This document shows, piece after piece, positions 1-10,793 of a stretch of DNA of 64,000 nt (position 1 is its first letter; each line of letters starts with the position of its first letter). Source of the stretch: Bryobacteraceae bacterium (GTDB taxonomy: Bacteria; Acidobacteriota; Terriglobia; Bryobacterales; Bryobacteraceae). A model generated the notes under the pieces. The model worked only from the letters and a program-made list of their open reading frames with translations, did not search any database and was not told where the DNA came from. A program made the position numbers and the translations under genes. The stretch spans positions 1 to 64,000 of the forward strand of contig JAIEPW010000044.1 of NCBI GenBank assembly GCA_019748195.1, given 5' to 3'.

Positions 1-744
1 ACCCGCAGTTATTCGAGAGGTTACGCTTCCCAGGGCTACCTTCCCCCCGGAGTGAAGTGGCTGCTGATCGTCAACACCGTCGTCTTTGTTCTCAGTTTCT
101 TCGCCGAGCGGACCCGCTTTCAGGAGCTCTTCGCGTTCCTCGCGCTGATGCCGGCGGCGGTGGTCAAGCTGGGCATGATCTGGCAGCCGGTGACGTACCT
201 GTTCCTGCACGGCAATTTCTTTCACATCCTGTGGAACATGCTCTCGCTGTGGATGTTCGGCGTCGAGCTGGAGAGAAGCTGGGGAACCAAGCGCTTCCTG
301 CAGTACTACTTCTTCTGCGGCGTGGGAGCCGGATTGTGCGTCATCATCGGCAATTACGCCTACGGAACGCCAAACGTCACCACCATCGGCTCCTCGGGCG
401 CGATTTACGGCATCCTGCTGGCGTACGCAGTATTGTTCCCGGATCGCCAGATTCTGTTCAGCTTCCTGTTCCCGATCAAGGTGAAGTACTTCGTGATGAT
501 TATCGGCGCCATCGCCTTCATGAACACCTTCAAAACCACCGGCTCGGGAGTGAGCGATGTGGCGCACCTGGGAGGTCTGGTGCTGGGTTGGCTGTACCTG
601 AAGACTCCGGCTCTTCGAGCCGACCCGCTGGGCAATTTCCGGGCCTGGTATCGGGAGTACCGGATCCGGCGGGCGCGGCGCAAGTTTCAGGTATATTTGC
701 GGAAACACGGCACGGGCCAGGGCCCGGACCGGACGATTCACTAG
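1..744 (+). CDS. Rhomboid family intramembrane serine protease (5'-truncated by window edge; track ORF begins at internal GTG 52)
   Basis: Frame is open to base 1 (TRSYSRGYASQGYLPPGVKWLLIVN...); multi-TM, GSSGAIYG catalytic Ser motif and HLGGLVLGWLY His motif. Confidence 0.88.
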   Translation, partial: TRSYSRGYASQGYLPPGVKWLLIVNTVVFVLSFFAERTRFQELFAFLALMPAAVVKLGMIWQPVTYLFLHGNFFHILWNMLSLWMFGVELERSWGTKRFLQYYFFCGVGAGLCVIIGNYAYGTPNVTTIGSSGAIYGILLAYAVLFPDRQILFSFLFPIKVKYFVMIIGAIAFMNTFKTTGSGVSDVAHLGGLVLGWLYLKTPALRADPLGNFRAWYREYRIRRARRKFQVYLRKHGTGQGPDRTIH

Positions 745-799
745 CCCGAAGGCAACCCGTGGGCGGATCGCGTCGTCTAACCCGTTAGTTGCTGATAGG

Positions 800-1963
800 A
801 TGACCAACATGAAACGTGTGCGCGCGCTGCTGATTGTGCTGGTTCCCGTGCTCCTGGGGTGGCTTCTCATCGTGGACCTGCTTCCCGCCCAGCAGGGACC
901 GCGCACCGGAACCTCCGAGACGGTGGCCAAGCCGCGCAAGAAGGGCGCCGGCGACGCTCCCGCGCCCGACGAGGAGCAGCCGAAGATCCCCTCCAAGTTC
1001 GGCAAGAAAAAGGAAGGCGAGCCCGCCCCCGATTCCGTGACGTTCCGCGCCGACGCCCTGACCGTCAACGTGGACGTCGCCGTGCTGGATAACAAAGGCA
1101 ACTTCATACCCGGCCTTCCACGAGGCAACTTCCGCATCCTGGAGGACGGCGTTCCGCAGCAGGTGGTCAGCTTCGACACCAGCGAAGCGCCCATGACCAT
1201 CGCGCTGGTCATCGAGTTCTCGAACCTGTTCCAGAGCATGTGGAGCGAAGGCTGGTTCCAGACACTCACCGCCACTTACGGCTTTGTCGAGACCTTGAAA
1301 CCGGAAGACTACGTGGCGGTGATCGCCTACGACCTGCGATCGGAGATTCTGTCCGACTTCTCGACGGACCGGCGGCAGACCCAGGAGGCGCTGCAGCGCC
1401 TGCGGGTAGCGGCGTTTTCCGAGTCGAACCTCTATGACGCGCTGGTGGACACGGCGGATCGCATGTCCGAGATCGAAGGCCGCAAGGCGATCCTGCTGGT
1501 CTCCAGCGGCATCGATACGTTCAGCAAGCTGACCTTCGACAAGGCTCGCAAGGGACTGCAAACCGCCGGCGTGCCCATCTACTCCGTCGGGTTGCTGCAG
1601 GCTTTGCGCGAGATCATGGACGCTCGCGGCTTCCTGGGGCCGCTGCAGCGGCTCGACTTCCTGCAAGCCGACAACCAGCTACGGACGTTTTCCAAGGAGA
1701 CGGGGGGGCAGGCGTTCTTTCCGCGATTCTATGGCGAGTTTCCCGCCATTTTCCAGCAGATCTCGCAGTCGCTGCGGAACCAGTACTCCATCACCTACCG
1801 GCCGGCGAACCAGACTCGCGACGGCAAGTTCCGCAAGATCAAGGTGGAGCTTGTAAGCCCGGATACGAACGAGCCGCTGCGGGTTGTCGATGAAAAGAAA
1901 AAGCCGATCAAGTACCAGATCATTGCGAAGGCCGGATACACGGCCCCTCGCGAGGTGGAATGA
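800..1963 (+). CDS. VWA domain-containing protein (acidobacterial VWFA-type)
   Basis: N-terminal signal/TM segment, FRADALTVNVDVAVLDNKGNFIPGLPRGNFRILEDGVPQQVVSF and VWA fold residues; typical Acidobacteria family. Confidence 0.85.
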   Translation: MTNMKRVRALLIVLVPVLLGWLLIVDLLPAQQGPRTGTSETVAKPRKKGAGDAPAPDEEQPKIPSKFGKKKEGEPAPDSVTFRADALTVNVDVAVLDNKGNFIPGLPRGNFRILEDGVPQQVVSFDTSEAPMTIALVIEFSNLFQSMWSEGWFQTLTATYGFVETLKPEDYVAVIAYDLRSEILSDFSTDRRQTQEALQRLRVAAFSESNLYDALVDTADRMSEIEGRKAILLVSSGIDTFSKLTFDKARKGLQTAGVPIYSVGLLQALREIMDARGFLGPLQRLDFLQADNQLRTFSKETGGQAFFPRFYGEFPAIFQQISQSLRNQYSITYRPANQTRDGKFRKIKVELVSPDTNEPLRVVDEKKKPIKYQIIAKAGYTAPREVE

Positions 1964-2098
1964 CCGGTCTCGCGTTCACCGGACCGCAAAAGTCAAGCGC
2001 TCGATTTGCCGCATTCGCAGACGATTAGAAAATCGTTGACACTCCCGTGACGGCTTTGTTACCGTCGTCCTGGTTCGCTTCGATTTTCACTCTTGCTT

Positions 2099-2542
2099 AT
2101 GCCGGTGTCTGATGCCAAACAACCCTCCAATATCCTGCTTGTGGACGACAACAAGCATGGCCTGTCCGCCCGTAAAGTCGTCTTACAGGAACTGGGGTAT
2201 CGCACCACCGCGCTGACCTCTCCGTCCGACGCGCTGGAGCAGATTTGCGCGTCCTCGTTCGACCTGTTGATCACGGACTATAAGATGCCGAAAATGGACG
2301 GCATCACGCTGATCGCCGAAGTGCGCAAGCAGAAACCCGGGATGCCGATCATCCTGATCTCCGGCTTTGTGGATTCGCTGGGATTGAACGAGGAATCCAC
2401 CGGCGCCGACGTGGTGATCCAGAAAAGCGCGAATGAGATCACGTTACTGGTTCGCGCGGTCAAGCGGCTGCTCGATCCGAGGATGAAGCGCAAGCCGGCG
2501 GGCCGAGCCCGCGGCGATCAGCCGAATCGCAAGGCGAAATAG
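2099..2542 (+). CDS. Response regulator receiver domain protein
   Basis: ILLVDDNKHG..., DLLITDYKMPKMDG phospho-acceptor, single receiver domain; track ORF starts at TTG 2093, ATG at 2099. Confidence 0.88.
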   Translation: MPVSDAKQPSNILLVDDNKHGLSARKVVLQELGYRTTALTSPSDALEQICASSFDLLITDYKMPKMDGITLIAEVRKQKPGMPIILISGFVDSLGLNEESTGADVVIQKSANEITLLVRAVKRLLDPRMKRKPAGRARGDQPNRKAK

Positions 2543-2905
2543 CTCACGCCAGGCCCTGGCGCGCGTTCTCGACGTTCTCGTAAAACTTGAAAATGGTATC
2601 CAGGCGGGTGACCCGGAAGGCTTCGCGCACGGCGCCGCCCGCACCCACCAGCCGCATCTGCCCGCCGGACTTGCCGATTCGCGAATAGCTGTCGATGAAG
2701 CGTCCAATCCCCGTGGAATCGATGTGATGAATGCCGCTGATATCGAAGATGATGTTCTTCGCCCCCTGGTTCAACAGGTCGGGCACCAGCGTCTGCAGTT
2801 GGGCGCTCTCCTGGCCCAGCATCAGCTTGCCGGAGAGCGTAACCACAGCCGTGGCGGGGGTAATCAGCGCGTGCTGGATGTCCAGGATGGGTGGCTTCAC
2901 GTGAA

Positions 2906-4267
<1,362 letters not shown>

Positions 4268-4461
4268 GGGTTCTCCTCGAATTATTCTACTCCGAGCTTC
4301 GCCGCGAATTCGCCCGGAGAAGCGGATGGCGGGATGTTGGCGAAGCGCGCCGGGCGATGATCGCGGCGCGCCGCTGTTCGGGGCGCGGCAGGCAGGTGCG
4401 CTGGGTACTGTTCGCGGGCGACTGTACGTGCCGGACCGCTCCCCGACTACAATTGAGGTAC

Positions 4462-5214
4462 ATGCTTCCCGATCTCGAGATCACCTTACGACTGCAAAGC
4501 CTCGACCTCCGCATCGGCGAGCTCGAGAAGGAGGTCGCCTCACTGCCGAAGCATATCGCCGCCATCGAGAAGACGCTGGACTCGCACGTGCGCCGCCTGG
4601 AAGCCGATCAGGCCGCGCTGGCGGCGAATCAGAAGGAGCGCAAGAAGCTGGACGGGGATATCCAGGTGCTGCAGCAGAAGATCTCCAAGTTCCGCGATCA
4701 GATGATGGGGGCCAAGACCAACGAGCAGTACCGTGCGTTCCAGCATGAGATCGATTTCGTCGAGAAGGAGATCCGCAAGGCGGAGGATCGCATTCTGGAG
4801 TTGATGACGCAATCGGAGCCGCTGGAGACCGCTGTCAAGAAAGCCGAGGCCGATCTGAAGGTGGAGAAGGCGCAGGTGGAAGCGGAGAAGGCCAAGGCCC
4901 GCGAGCGCACCGAGATCGACCAGGCGGAAGTGAAGAAGCTGCGGGAGGAGCGGGGCGAGGCCGTCGCGCGGATGGCCAAGCAGGTGCACACGCTTTACGA
5001 ACGCCTGCGGGTGAAGAAGGGCGGGGTGGCGATCGCCGAGGTAACCGAGGGCCGCTGCTCGGCGTGCCAGATGGCCCTGCGTCCCCAGTATTTTCAGGAG
5101 TTGCGGCGATCCGAGAGGGTGATGACCTGCGAGAGCTGCGGGCGCATCATCTTCTACAATCCGCCGGTCAGCTTTGTGGACATGAGCCCGGTTCAGGGCT
5201 CGGCCAAGGGTTGA
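4462..5214 (+). CDS. Coiled-coil zinc ribbon protein (C4-type zinc ribbon)
   Basis: Long coiled coil then GRCSACQMALRPQYFQELRR...VMTCESCGRIIFYNP; ATG 4462 preferred over track start 4357. Confidence 0.85.
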   Translation: MLPDLEITLRLQSLDLRIGELEKEVASLPKHIAAIEKTLDSHVRRLEADQAALAANQKERKKLDGDIQVLQQKISKFRDQMMGAKTNEQYRAFQHEIDFVEKEIRKAEDRILELMTQSEPLETAVKKAEADLKVEKAQVEAEKAKARERTEIDQAEVKKLREERGEAVARMAKQVHTLYERLRVKKGGVAIAEVTEGRCSACQMALRPQYFQELRRSERVMTCESCGRIIFYNPPVSFVDMSPVQGSAKG

Positions 5215-6317
5215 GTCAACTCGGCGGTTTCCACCCGGCGGTCCTTCCAGGCGAACCACAGCTTGCCGTTCCAGGATTTCATTCTGGGGAAGCCGGAGGA
5301 TCGCCCGGCGGGCAGCGTGGCGACGGTCGCCGGCGCGCCGAGTTGCCCGGTCCGAGCGGCGGTTCGGGCGCGCAACTCGAGTTGTTTGTCGTCCTTCCGT
5401 TCCAGCCAGCTCACCACCGCGCCGGTCCGGGTGAGGAGGAGGTCGACGCGGCCTTCCGGATGGCCGCCGTCGATGCGCAGCGGCGGGGAGAAGGTCGCGC
5501 CGGCGTCATCTGAAAACGCGAGCTTCACCGCCTTTTCGCCGCCGGTGTACCAGGCTACGGCCACGCGCTTGCCTTCGGCGGCGATCGCGGGGCCGTTCAC
5601 CGGGCAACCGGGGATCTTCCAGTTATCGGCATGGACCGCGGCGGGGGCGGTCCAGTTGTTGCCCACGCGGCGCACGATCGAGATGTCGCGAATGTCCCGC
5701 GTGTGGTCGCGGTAGACCACCACGGGGCCGGCATCGGTCCAGGCCACGCCGGTCTGGCAGCAACTGCAAACGTCCAGGTCCACGGCGGAATTTGAAACCG
5801 GCGTTCCGTCGGCGCGAAATTCGGCGAAGTGGAGCTTGGTGTCGTGACCGCCGCCGGCGGTCTCCCGCGGAGCGAGGTAGGCCAGCGCGAGCCCGGTGGG
5901 CGACGGCATCATCGACACGAAGCCGGTGTACGCGTTTCGAGCTTGCGGCGCGGGCGCGAAGAACACATTCCAGGTCTTGCCCCCGTCGGCCGAGCGGGCG
6001 ACGCGCAGGTTATAGGAGTATTGCTCGGCGCTGCTCCGCTCCAGCCAGTGCGCCATGAGCGTGCCGTCCGCCAGCTCGACCAGGGAAGGGAAGTCCGCCC
6101 AGTTGACGAACCAGTTCTCGCCGCCGGCGATGGTGGCGGGTTTGGACCAGCCGCCGGGTTCCCGGGTGGCGAAGCGGAGCTCGTGGCGCTTGGGGCCGGT
6201 CTTCTCCACCCAGCTCAGGTAAAGCTTGCTGCCGGAATAGAGGTTGACGGGACCGCTGGCCTCGCCGGCGGGGTTGGGCACCGCGACCAGCGCGGCTGCA
6301 AGCGCGAGGAACCACAT
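5193..6317 (-). CDS. Exported sialidase/BNR-repeat-like protein
   Basis: Signal peptide MWFLALAAALVAVP; repeated S.DGGKTW / SDDAGATF Asp-box motifs. Confidence 0.72.
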   Translation of the reverse strand: MWFLALAAALVAVPNPAGEASGPVNLYSGSKLYLSWVEKTGPKRHELRFATREPGGWSKPATIAGGENWFVNWADFPSLVELADGTLMAHWLERSSAEQYSYNLRVARSADGGKTWNVFFAPAPQARNAYTGFVSMMPSPTGLALAYLAPRETAGGGHDTKLHFAEFRADGTPVSNSAVDLDVCSCCQTGVAWTDAGPVVVYRDHTRDIRDISIVRRVGNNWTAPAAVHADNWKIPGCPVNGPAIAAEGKRVAVAWYTGGEKAVKLAFSDDAGATFSPPLRIDGGHPEGRVDLLLTRTGAVVSWLERKDDKQLELRARTAARTGQLGAPATVATLPAGRSSGFPRMKSWNGKLWFAWKDRRVETAELTQPLAEP

Positions 6318-6344
6318 GTGAACAGGATAGGCGATCCGCAAGAC

Positions 6345-6369
6345 CGGCGCCAGGCGCCACCTGGCGCCG
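6345..6369. repeat. Palindromic repeat copy 1 (10-bp perfect arms, 5-nt loop)
   Basis: CGGCGCCAGG-CGCCA-CCTGGCGCCG; second copy at 7772-7796. Confidence 0.8.
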
Positions 6370-6469
6370 CCGCCCGCCCTGGAGCTAATTCCGGAGAAAT
6401 AGAGGAACTACTTCCAGGAAGTAGCCGTGTAATCTGTCGAACAGTGCAAGGAAATACCCACTTTCGTTC

Positions 6470-6498
6470 TTGACAGTGAAGTGGCTTAGCCGCATACT
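6470..6498 (+). promoter_or_regulatory. Sigma70-type promoter
   Basis: TTGACA - 17 nt - CATACT, about 40 nt upstream of an AGGAGG-preceded ATG at 6538. Confidence 0.6.
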
Positions 6499-6537
6499 GC
6501 AGGCTGTAATGCCTGAGCACCAGAGGAGGTTCGTCCC

Positions 6538-6832
6538 ATGAACCGATTCGGTTGTTTGATGATTCGCGGGTGTGCGACACTGCCGCTCGCTTTGCTCTCG
6601 TCCTCCGTTGCTTCAGCACAGTAGCCGCGCAATCTTCTGCGACGATTGCCGGAAGAGCAATGGCATGGCTTGGTCCTATCATGAACGCCGAGACACCAAC
6701 TCATGCCCATGGAGTTGTCAATGTCAGTGGGTTTACCGCGGTACGAATCGAGGCTTCCCGTGCCCGCCACAGGGAACGGATTCGTTCGCGCACTTCTGCA
6801 ACGCCGGGTTCTGCCCATGCGATCTATTTTGA
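6538..6832 (+). pseudogene. Secreted Cys-rich small protein interrupted by frameshift (signal peptide 6538-6624 in one frame; Cys-rich mature part in +1 frame to TGA 6830-6832)
   Basis: MNRFGCLMIRGCATLPLALLSSSVASAQ* followed in next frame by HSSRAIFCDDCRKSNGMAWSYHERRDTNSCPWSCQCQWVYRG...FPCPPQGTDSFAHFCNAGFCPCDLF*. Confidence 0.5.
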
Positions 6833-6857
6833 GGAACAAAGAAGCAAAGCGGGTTAT

Positions 6858-7745
6858 ATGAAACGGCTGCAGATCAACCCAAAGTGGACGATCGCCGTGC
6901 TGGTCGCGATTACTATTCCGGCCGTAGCTGTGTACAGTTACGACTTCCTGCAAGAGCAGGACGTTCTCACGAAATTTGATAAGGCCTATCAGGCAACGCC
7001 TGTCCTAGAGAACGGATTTACACTGATCACCGTGATGAGCTTCCAACACGCTTCCGGAGGTCCGGCGGCGATGGTAGAGCGTCGCACGCTGGCCGTTCGG
7101 GGCACCGAGCGAGTGGAGCTGACCGAAAATTTTGAGAATCACCGGGGCACCCCGAACTCTGAGGCGCCTGTTTCATCACTGAAGCGCTTAAGCCTCGCAA
7201 AAGGTAGGCTTGTGCTGGAGCGTCCCCTCCTCGGTGTCTCTCATACCATGGACATTCCGAATTATCACCATTACCTGAGCGGCCGGATGGACCCGGCTTC
7301 GGATTGCATGACAACGCTTTCCGGGGTGAAGCAGGATTCATACTTCAAGGTCGGGGTGGGGACCTTCGAGGGCTTCCAGTCCATCACCTTCCAGCCTGTG
7401 AATCGCCCCGGTTCCACGTTCACGCAAGTGCCTGCTCTAGGTTGCGCGGAAGTGAGCAACGATGCCGATTCGGGCCCGGGCGGAAAATCGTGGAACCGAG
7501 TGGAGAGCTTTCAGCGGACCGTCGATCCGCGATTCTTTGTGCCGCGCCAGGACTTCCGGGAGGTTGATTACCTAGAGGGCGAGCGGTTGGCGCTGGCGCA
7601 CAAGGGGAGAGCGTACTGGTCCCGCCAGGGGGCGGACGAGGCGGCGATCACGGGGGAGGTACAGAAGGCTCTGCAGGAGTTCGACAAGCAGCCGCCGCCG
7701 CTCATGCAAAGCCATTATCTACGGCACAAGGCCAAGTCGCGGTAG
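6858..7745 (+). CDS. Hypothetical membrane-anchored/exported protein
   Basis: MKRLQINPKWTIAVLVAITIPAVAVYSYDF TM/signal; ATG 6858 preferred over track start 6552. Confidence 0.7.
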   Translation: MKRLQINPKWTIAVLVAITIPAVAVYSYDFLQEQDVLTKFDKAYQATPVLENGFTLITVMSFQHASGGPAAMVERRTLAVRGTERVELTENFENHRGTPNSEAPVSSLKRLSLAKGRLVLERPLLGVSHTMDIPNYHHYLSGRMDPASDCMTTLSGVKQDSYFKVGVGTFEGFQSITFQPVNRPGSTFTQVPALGCAEVSNDADSGPGGKSWNRVESFQRTVDPRFFVPRQDFREVDYLEGERLALAHKGRAYWSRQGADEAAITGEVQKALQEFDKQPPPLMQSHYLRHKAKSR

Positions 7746-7771
7746 CGCCCAAACGTGGGCCGCCGAAAGGT

Positions 7772-7796
7772 CGGCGCCAGGCGCCACCCGGCGCCG
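7772..7796. repeat. Palindromic repeat copy 2
   Basis: CGGCGCCAGG-CGCCA-CCCGGCGCCG, one substitution from copy 1. Confidence 0.8.
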
Positions 7797-7834
7797 GATC
7801 CCCCGAACGACATGCAGCTACCGGGCAAGCGATT

Positions 7835-8509
7835 TTGGAACGCGACCACCAATCCTGCGAAGATGATGGCTTGAGCATCGCGTTTACGGCGGTTGCGTTC
7901 GTCTCGCCGCTGCTGGCACAGGTAACCGAGACCCAGCACGCCGCCGAGGCGGCGTTCCCGCTGTCGCGAAAGGTCGAGCTCACCCTTCACACGCGCGTCC
8001 GAACGCAACCGAACGGCCTTGGCTTGTACCAGGGCCGTGTCGGTCCGATTCTGGAGATCGACTTGGCGCCGCGCCTCACCGCGATCGGCGGCTACTATTA
8101 CACCGTCCAGTCGGACCAGGAAGAGGACATTCGCGGCACGCACCGCTTTTTCGGGGGCCTGAAAGGGGCGGCACTCGAGACCAGAATGGTCGAAGCCGAG
8201 CTTCGCAGCCTGATCGAGCGGTTTGACAGCTCGGGTCCCGGATTCAACCGCTACCGCCACCGCCTGCGACTCACAACCCCGGCGAAGGTGGCGCCGTACG
8301 CCGGAGTAGAGCTCTTTCACGACGCCGGCGGCTGGCGTTCCACCCGCTACTCCGGCGGCATCCGGTGGGCGACCAGCGGCCGGTTTGAGCTGGATTTCGG
8401 CTATTTCTTCGAGAATCGCAGGAACTTGCTGGGACCGGACCGGCACATGGTGACCACCAGCTTCCACTTCCGGCGACGCCCCGGCAAGCGTCCGGACCCG
8501 GATTTCTAG
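7835..8509 (+). CDS. DUF2490-like outer-membrane/beta-barrel-type protein
   Basis: Alternating beta strands, RLTAIGGYYYTVQ..., RYRHRLRL, C-terminal TTSFHFR. Confidence 0.6.
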   Translation: MERDHQSCEDDGLSIAFTAVAFVSPLLAQVTETQHAAEAAFPLSRKVELTLHTRVRTQPNGLGLYQGRVGPILEIDLAPRLTAIGGYYYTVQSDQEEDIRGTHRFFGGLKGAALETRMVEAELRSLIERFDSSGPGFNRYRHRLRLTTPAKVAPYAGVELFHDAGGWRSTRYSGGIRWATSGRFELDFGYFFENRRNLLGPDRHMVTTSFHFRRRPGKRPDPDF

Positions 8510-8734
8510 CTTGCGGAACCAACAATTCCGTAAACGGCGTAGAACGAAACGGGGCTGACAGTCAGGGGTCTCCTGAGTCCTACCTAAGCAATTCCCCGGA
8601 CGGACAAACCTCCGCCTTCCCAGTACTATCGACGTATCAAGTTTTCACGTTGATCCCCACAGATGGGGGGAACTCTACAAAAGAGTGCCCCGGCCCAGCC
8701 GGTAGACGTGTGTCGATTGATAAGGAGAGTACTG

Positions 8735-10732
8735 GTGAAACGCTACTTGCTGCTTCTGATGGCTGCTGTTGTAGCCGTTCCAGCGCAGGACCTGAAGGGT
8801 CCCGAAAGCGGAAAGCTGAGTTCCGCCCCGTTGTACAAAGCCTCTGGTGAAGGCCGGGAATCCGCGGAAGGAAGAGTGCGAAGTCTGGATGTGAATCAGA
8901 CCGAGCTGCCTGCCTATGAGACGGCGCCGGACGGAACTTCCTATAGTTTTTTCCGGGTTGCCAGTGAGGGCGCGGCCGGGCTGCGGCTGCGATTTGAGAA
9001 CGTTCGCCTGCCGGAAGGCGCGCGTTTCTTCGTTTACGGAATCGATGAAAACGGGCGCGCGACTCAGGTTCGCGGACCCTTTGTGAATGGCGGCCCTCAT
9101 GGAGAGGGCTCGTTCTGGTCCCTGCCGGTGGGCGGGGCGGAAGCAATTATTGAAATTCATGTGAACGGGCCGGGTCTGGAGACGTTGCCCTTCGACTTGC
9201 GCGAAGTCGGGCATTTGGACACGGTGAGCGAGCAGGACCTGGGGCCGGAGCCGGTTGTGGAATCGGGGGGCACGGAAGTGCGCAACTCGATGTGGCGCGG
9301 CGTCCCGATCACGCACGATGTGCGGGGCGGCGTGGCGGTGCTCGAGGGCGACATGATCCTGGGACCCGCCGATGAGCTGGAACCCGCTTCCGAAGAAGCG
9401 ATCAAGAACCGGGCGAAAGACGGCGTCGCGATCGACGGCTCCACCTATCGCTGGCCCGGCGGCCTGATTCCTTACGCCATCAGCTCCACGATGCCGAACC
9501 AGCAGCGGGTAATTGACGCCGTCAACCATTGGAATACGCAACTGGCGGGATACATCCGGCTGACGCCGCGCACCAGCGAATCGGCCTATGTCCTGTTCCA
9601 GACCGGCAGCGGCTGCTCGTCCTATGTGGGACGCATCGGCGGCGCGCAAGCCGTGACGTTGGCGGACGGATGCTCCACCGGCAACGCGATCCATGAGATC
9701 GGGCACGCGGTCGGCCTCTTCCACGAGCACACGCGGGAAGACCGGAACAGCTTCGTCCGGGTGCTGACGGAGAACATCTCTCCCACAGCTTCGTTCAATT
9801 TCGCGCAGCAGATTTCCAACGCCAGCGACATCGGGACCTATGACTACAACTCGGTGATGCACTACCCGGCGTTTGCCTTCTCGGTCAACGGGCTGCCGAC
9901 GATCGAGACCATTCCTCCGGGAATCCCGATCGGCCAGCGGTCCGGCCTGTCGGCGGGCGACATCGCTTCCGTGAAGAAGATCTATGGAGGAACCACTACA
10001 CCTCCGGCTCCCCCGGCCACGGTAAACGTAACGGTGGCGTCCAACCCGGCGGGCATGACGCTGGTGGTGGACGGCGTGAGCGTGGTTGCGCCGCGAACGT
10101 TCGCGTGGGTTCCGGGCTCCACCCATACGCTCTCCGCCCCGAACGTGAGCGGAACCAACTCCAAGACGGTGTTCACGGGCTGGAGCAACGGCGGGGCACA
10201 GACGCACACGTACACCACTCCGTCGAGCAACGCCACGGTGCTGGCGCAGTACTCGGTGCAATACAAAGTTTCGGCCGCGCCCAACGGCACCGGGCGGGTA
10301 ACGCAGACGCCTCTGACGGCGGACGGGTTCTATGCTCTGAATTCCTCGGTGGGCCTCTCGGCGATTCCCGAAGCGGGCTCCTGCTTCGTATCCTGGAGCG
10401 GCGTCACCGCGTCCACCAGCCCGAACTTGAACCTGACCGTCAATCAGCCTTACAGCCTGACGGCGAACTTCCAGACCGGCGCGGTGACACTGTCGGCCAC
10501 CGGCGCCACGGTGACTCATCTCGGCGGGCGCGTCAACATCGGCGTATCGAGCAGCTTCGGATGCGGCTGGACGGCGCGCAGCAACGTGAACTGGATCAGC
10601 GTGAGCCCGGCTTCGGGAAGCGCGACCGGGGTGGTGACTCTGACGGTGGACCGTAATCGTTGGAAAGCCTCGCGGACCGGCGTGGTGACCATCGGAACGC
10701 AGTCGGTGACGGTCACGCAGCTAAGCCGCTGA
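8735..10732 (+). CDS. M12A (astacin-like) family zinc metallopeptidase with C-terminal repeat domains and BACON-like domain
   Basis: HEIGHAVGLFHEHTRED zinc site, YDYNSVMHY Met-turn; C-term WTARSNVNWISVSPASGSATGVVTLTVDRN...RTGVVTIGTQSVTVTQ; GTG 8735 with signal peptide. Confidence 0.9.
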   Translation: MKRYLLLLMAAVVAVPAQDLKGPESGKLSSAPLYKASGEGRESAEGRVRSLDVNQTELPAYETAPDGTSYSFFRVASEGAAGLRLRFENVRLPEGARFFVYGIDENGRATQVRGPFVNGGPHGEGSFWSLPVGGAEAIIEIHVNGPGLETLPFDLREVGHLDTVSEQDLGPEPVVESGGTEVRNSMWRGVPITHDVRGGVAVLEGDMILGPADELEPASEEAIKNRAKDGVAIDGSTYRWPGGLIPYAISSTMPNQQRVIDAVNHWNTQLAGYIRLTPRTSESAYVLFQTGSGCSSYVGRIGGAQAVTLADGCSTGNAIHEIGHAVGLFHEHTREDRNSFVRVLTENISPTASFNFAQQISNASDIGTYDYNSVMHYPAFAFSVNGLPTIETIPPGIPIGQRSGLSAGDIASVKKIYGGTTTPPAPPATVNVTVASNPAGMTLVVDGVSVVAPRTFAWVPGSTHTLSAPNVSGTNSKTVFTGWSNGGAQTHTYTTPSSNATVLAQYSVQYKVSAAPNGTGRVTQTPLTADGFYALNSSVGLSAIPEAGSCFVSWSGVTASTSPNLNLTVNQPYSLTANFQTGAVTLSATGATVTHLGGRVNIGVSSSFGCGWTARSNVNWISVSPASGSATGVVTLTVDRNRWKASRTGVVTIGTQSVTVTQLSR

Positions 10733-10755
10733 ACAGCAACTCCTCCGGTGCGGCC

Positions 10756-10790
10756 AAGAGCGGGGATGCCCGAAAGGCGTTCCCGCTCTT
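10756..10790. terminator. Bidirectional Rho-independent terminator between convergent genes
   Basis: AAGAGCGGGGATGCC-CGAAA-GGCGTTCCCGCTCTT, 15-bp stem counting G-T wobble pairs, then TTTCTT-type tail. Confidence 0.85.
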
Positions 10791-10793
10791 TCT

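Noticed and set aside
8675-10519. 614-aa minus-strand ORF
   Set aside because: Antisense of the M12A peptidase; Arg-rich mirror ORF
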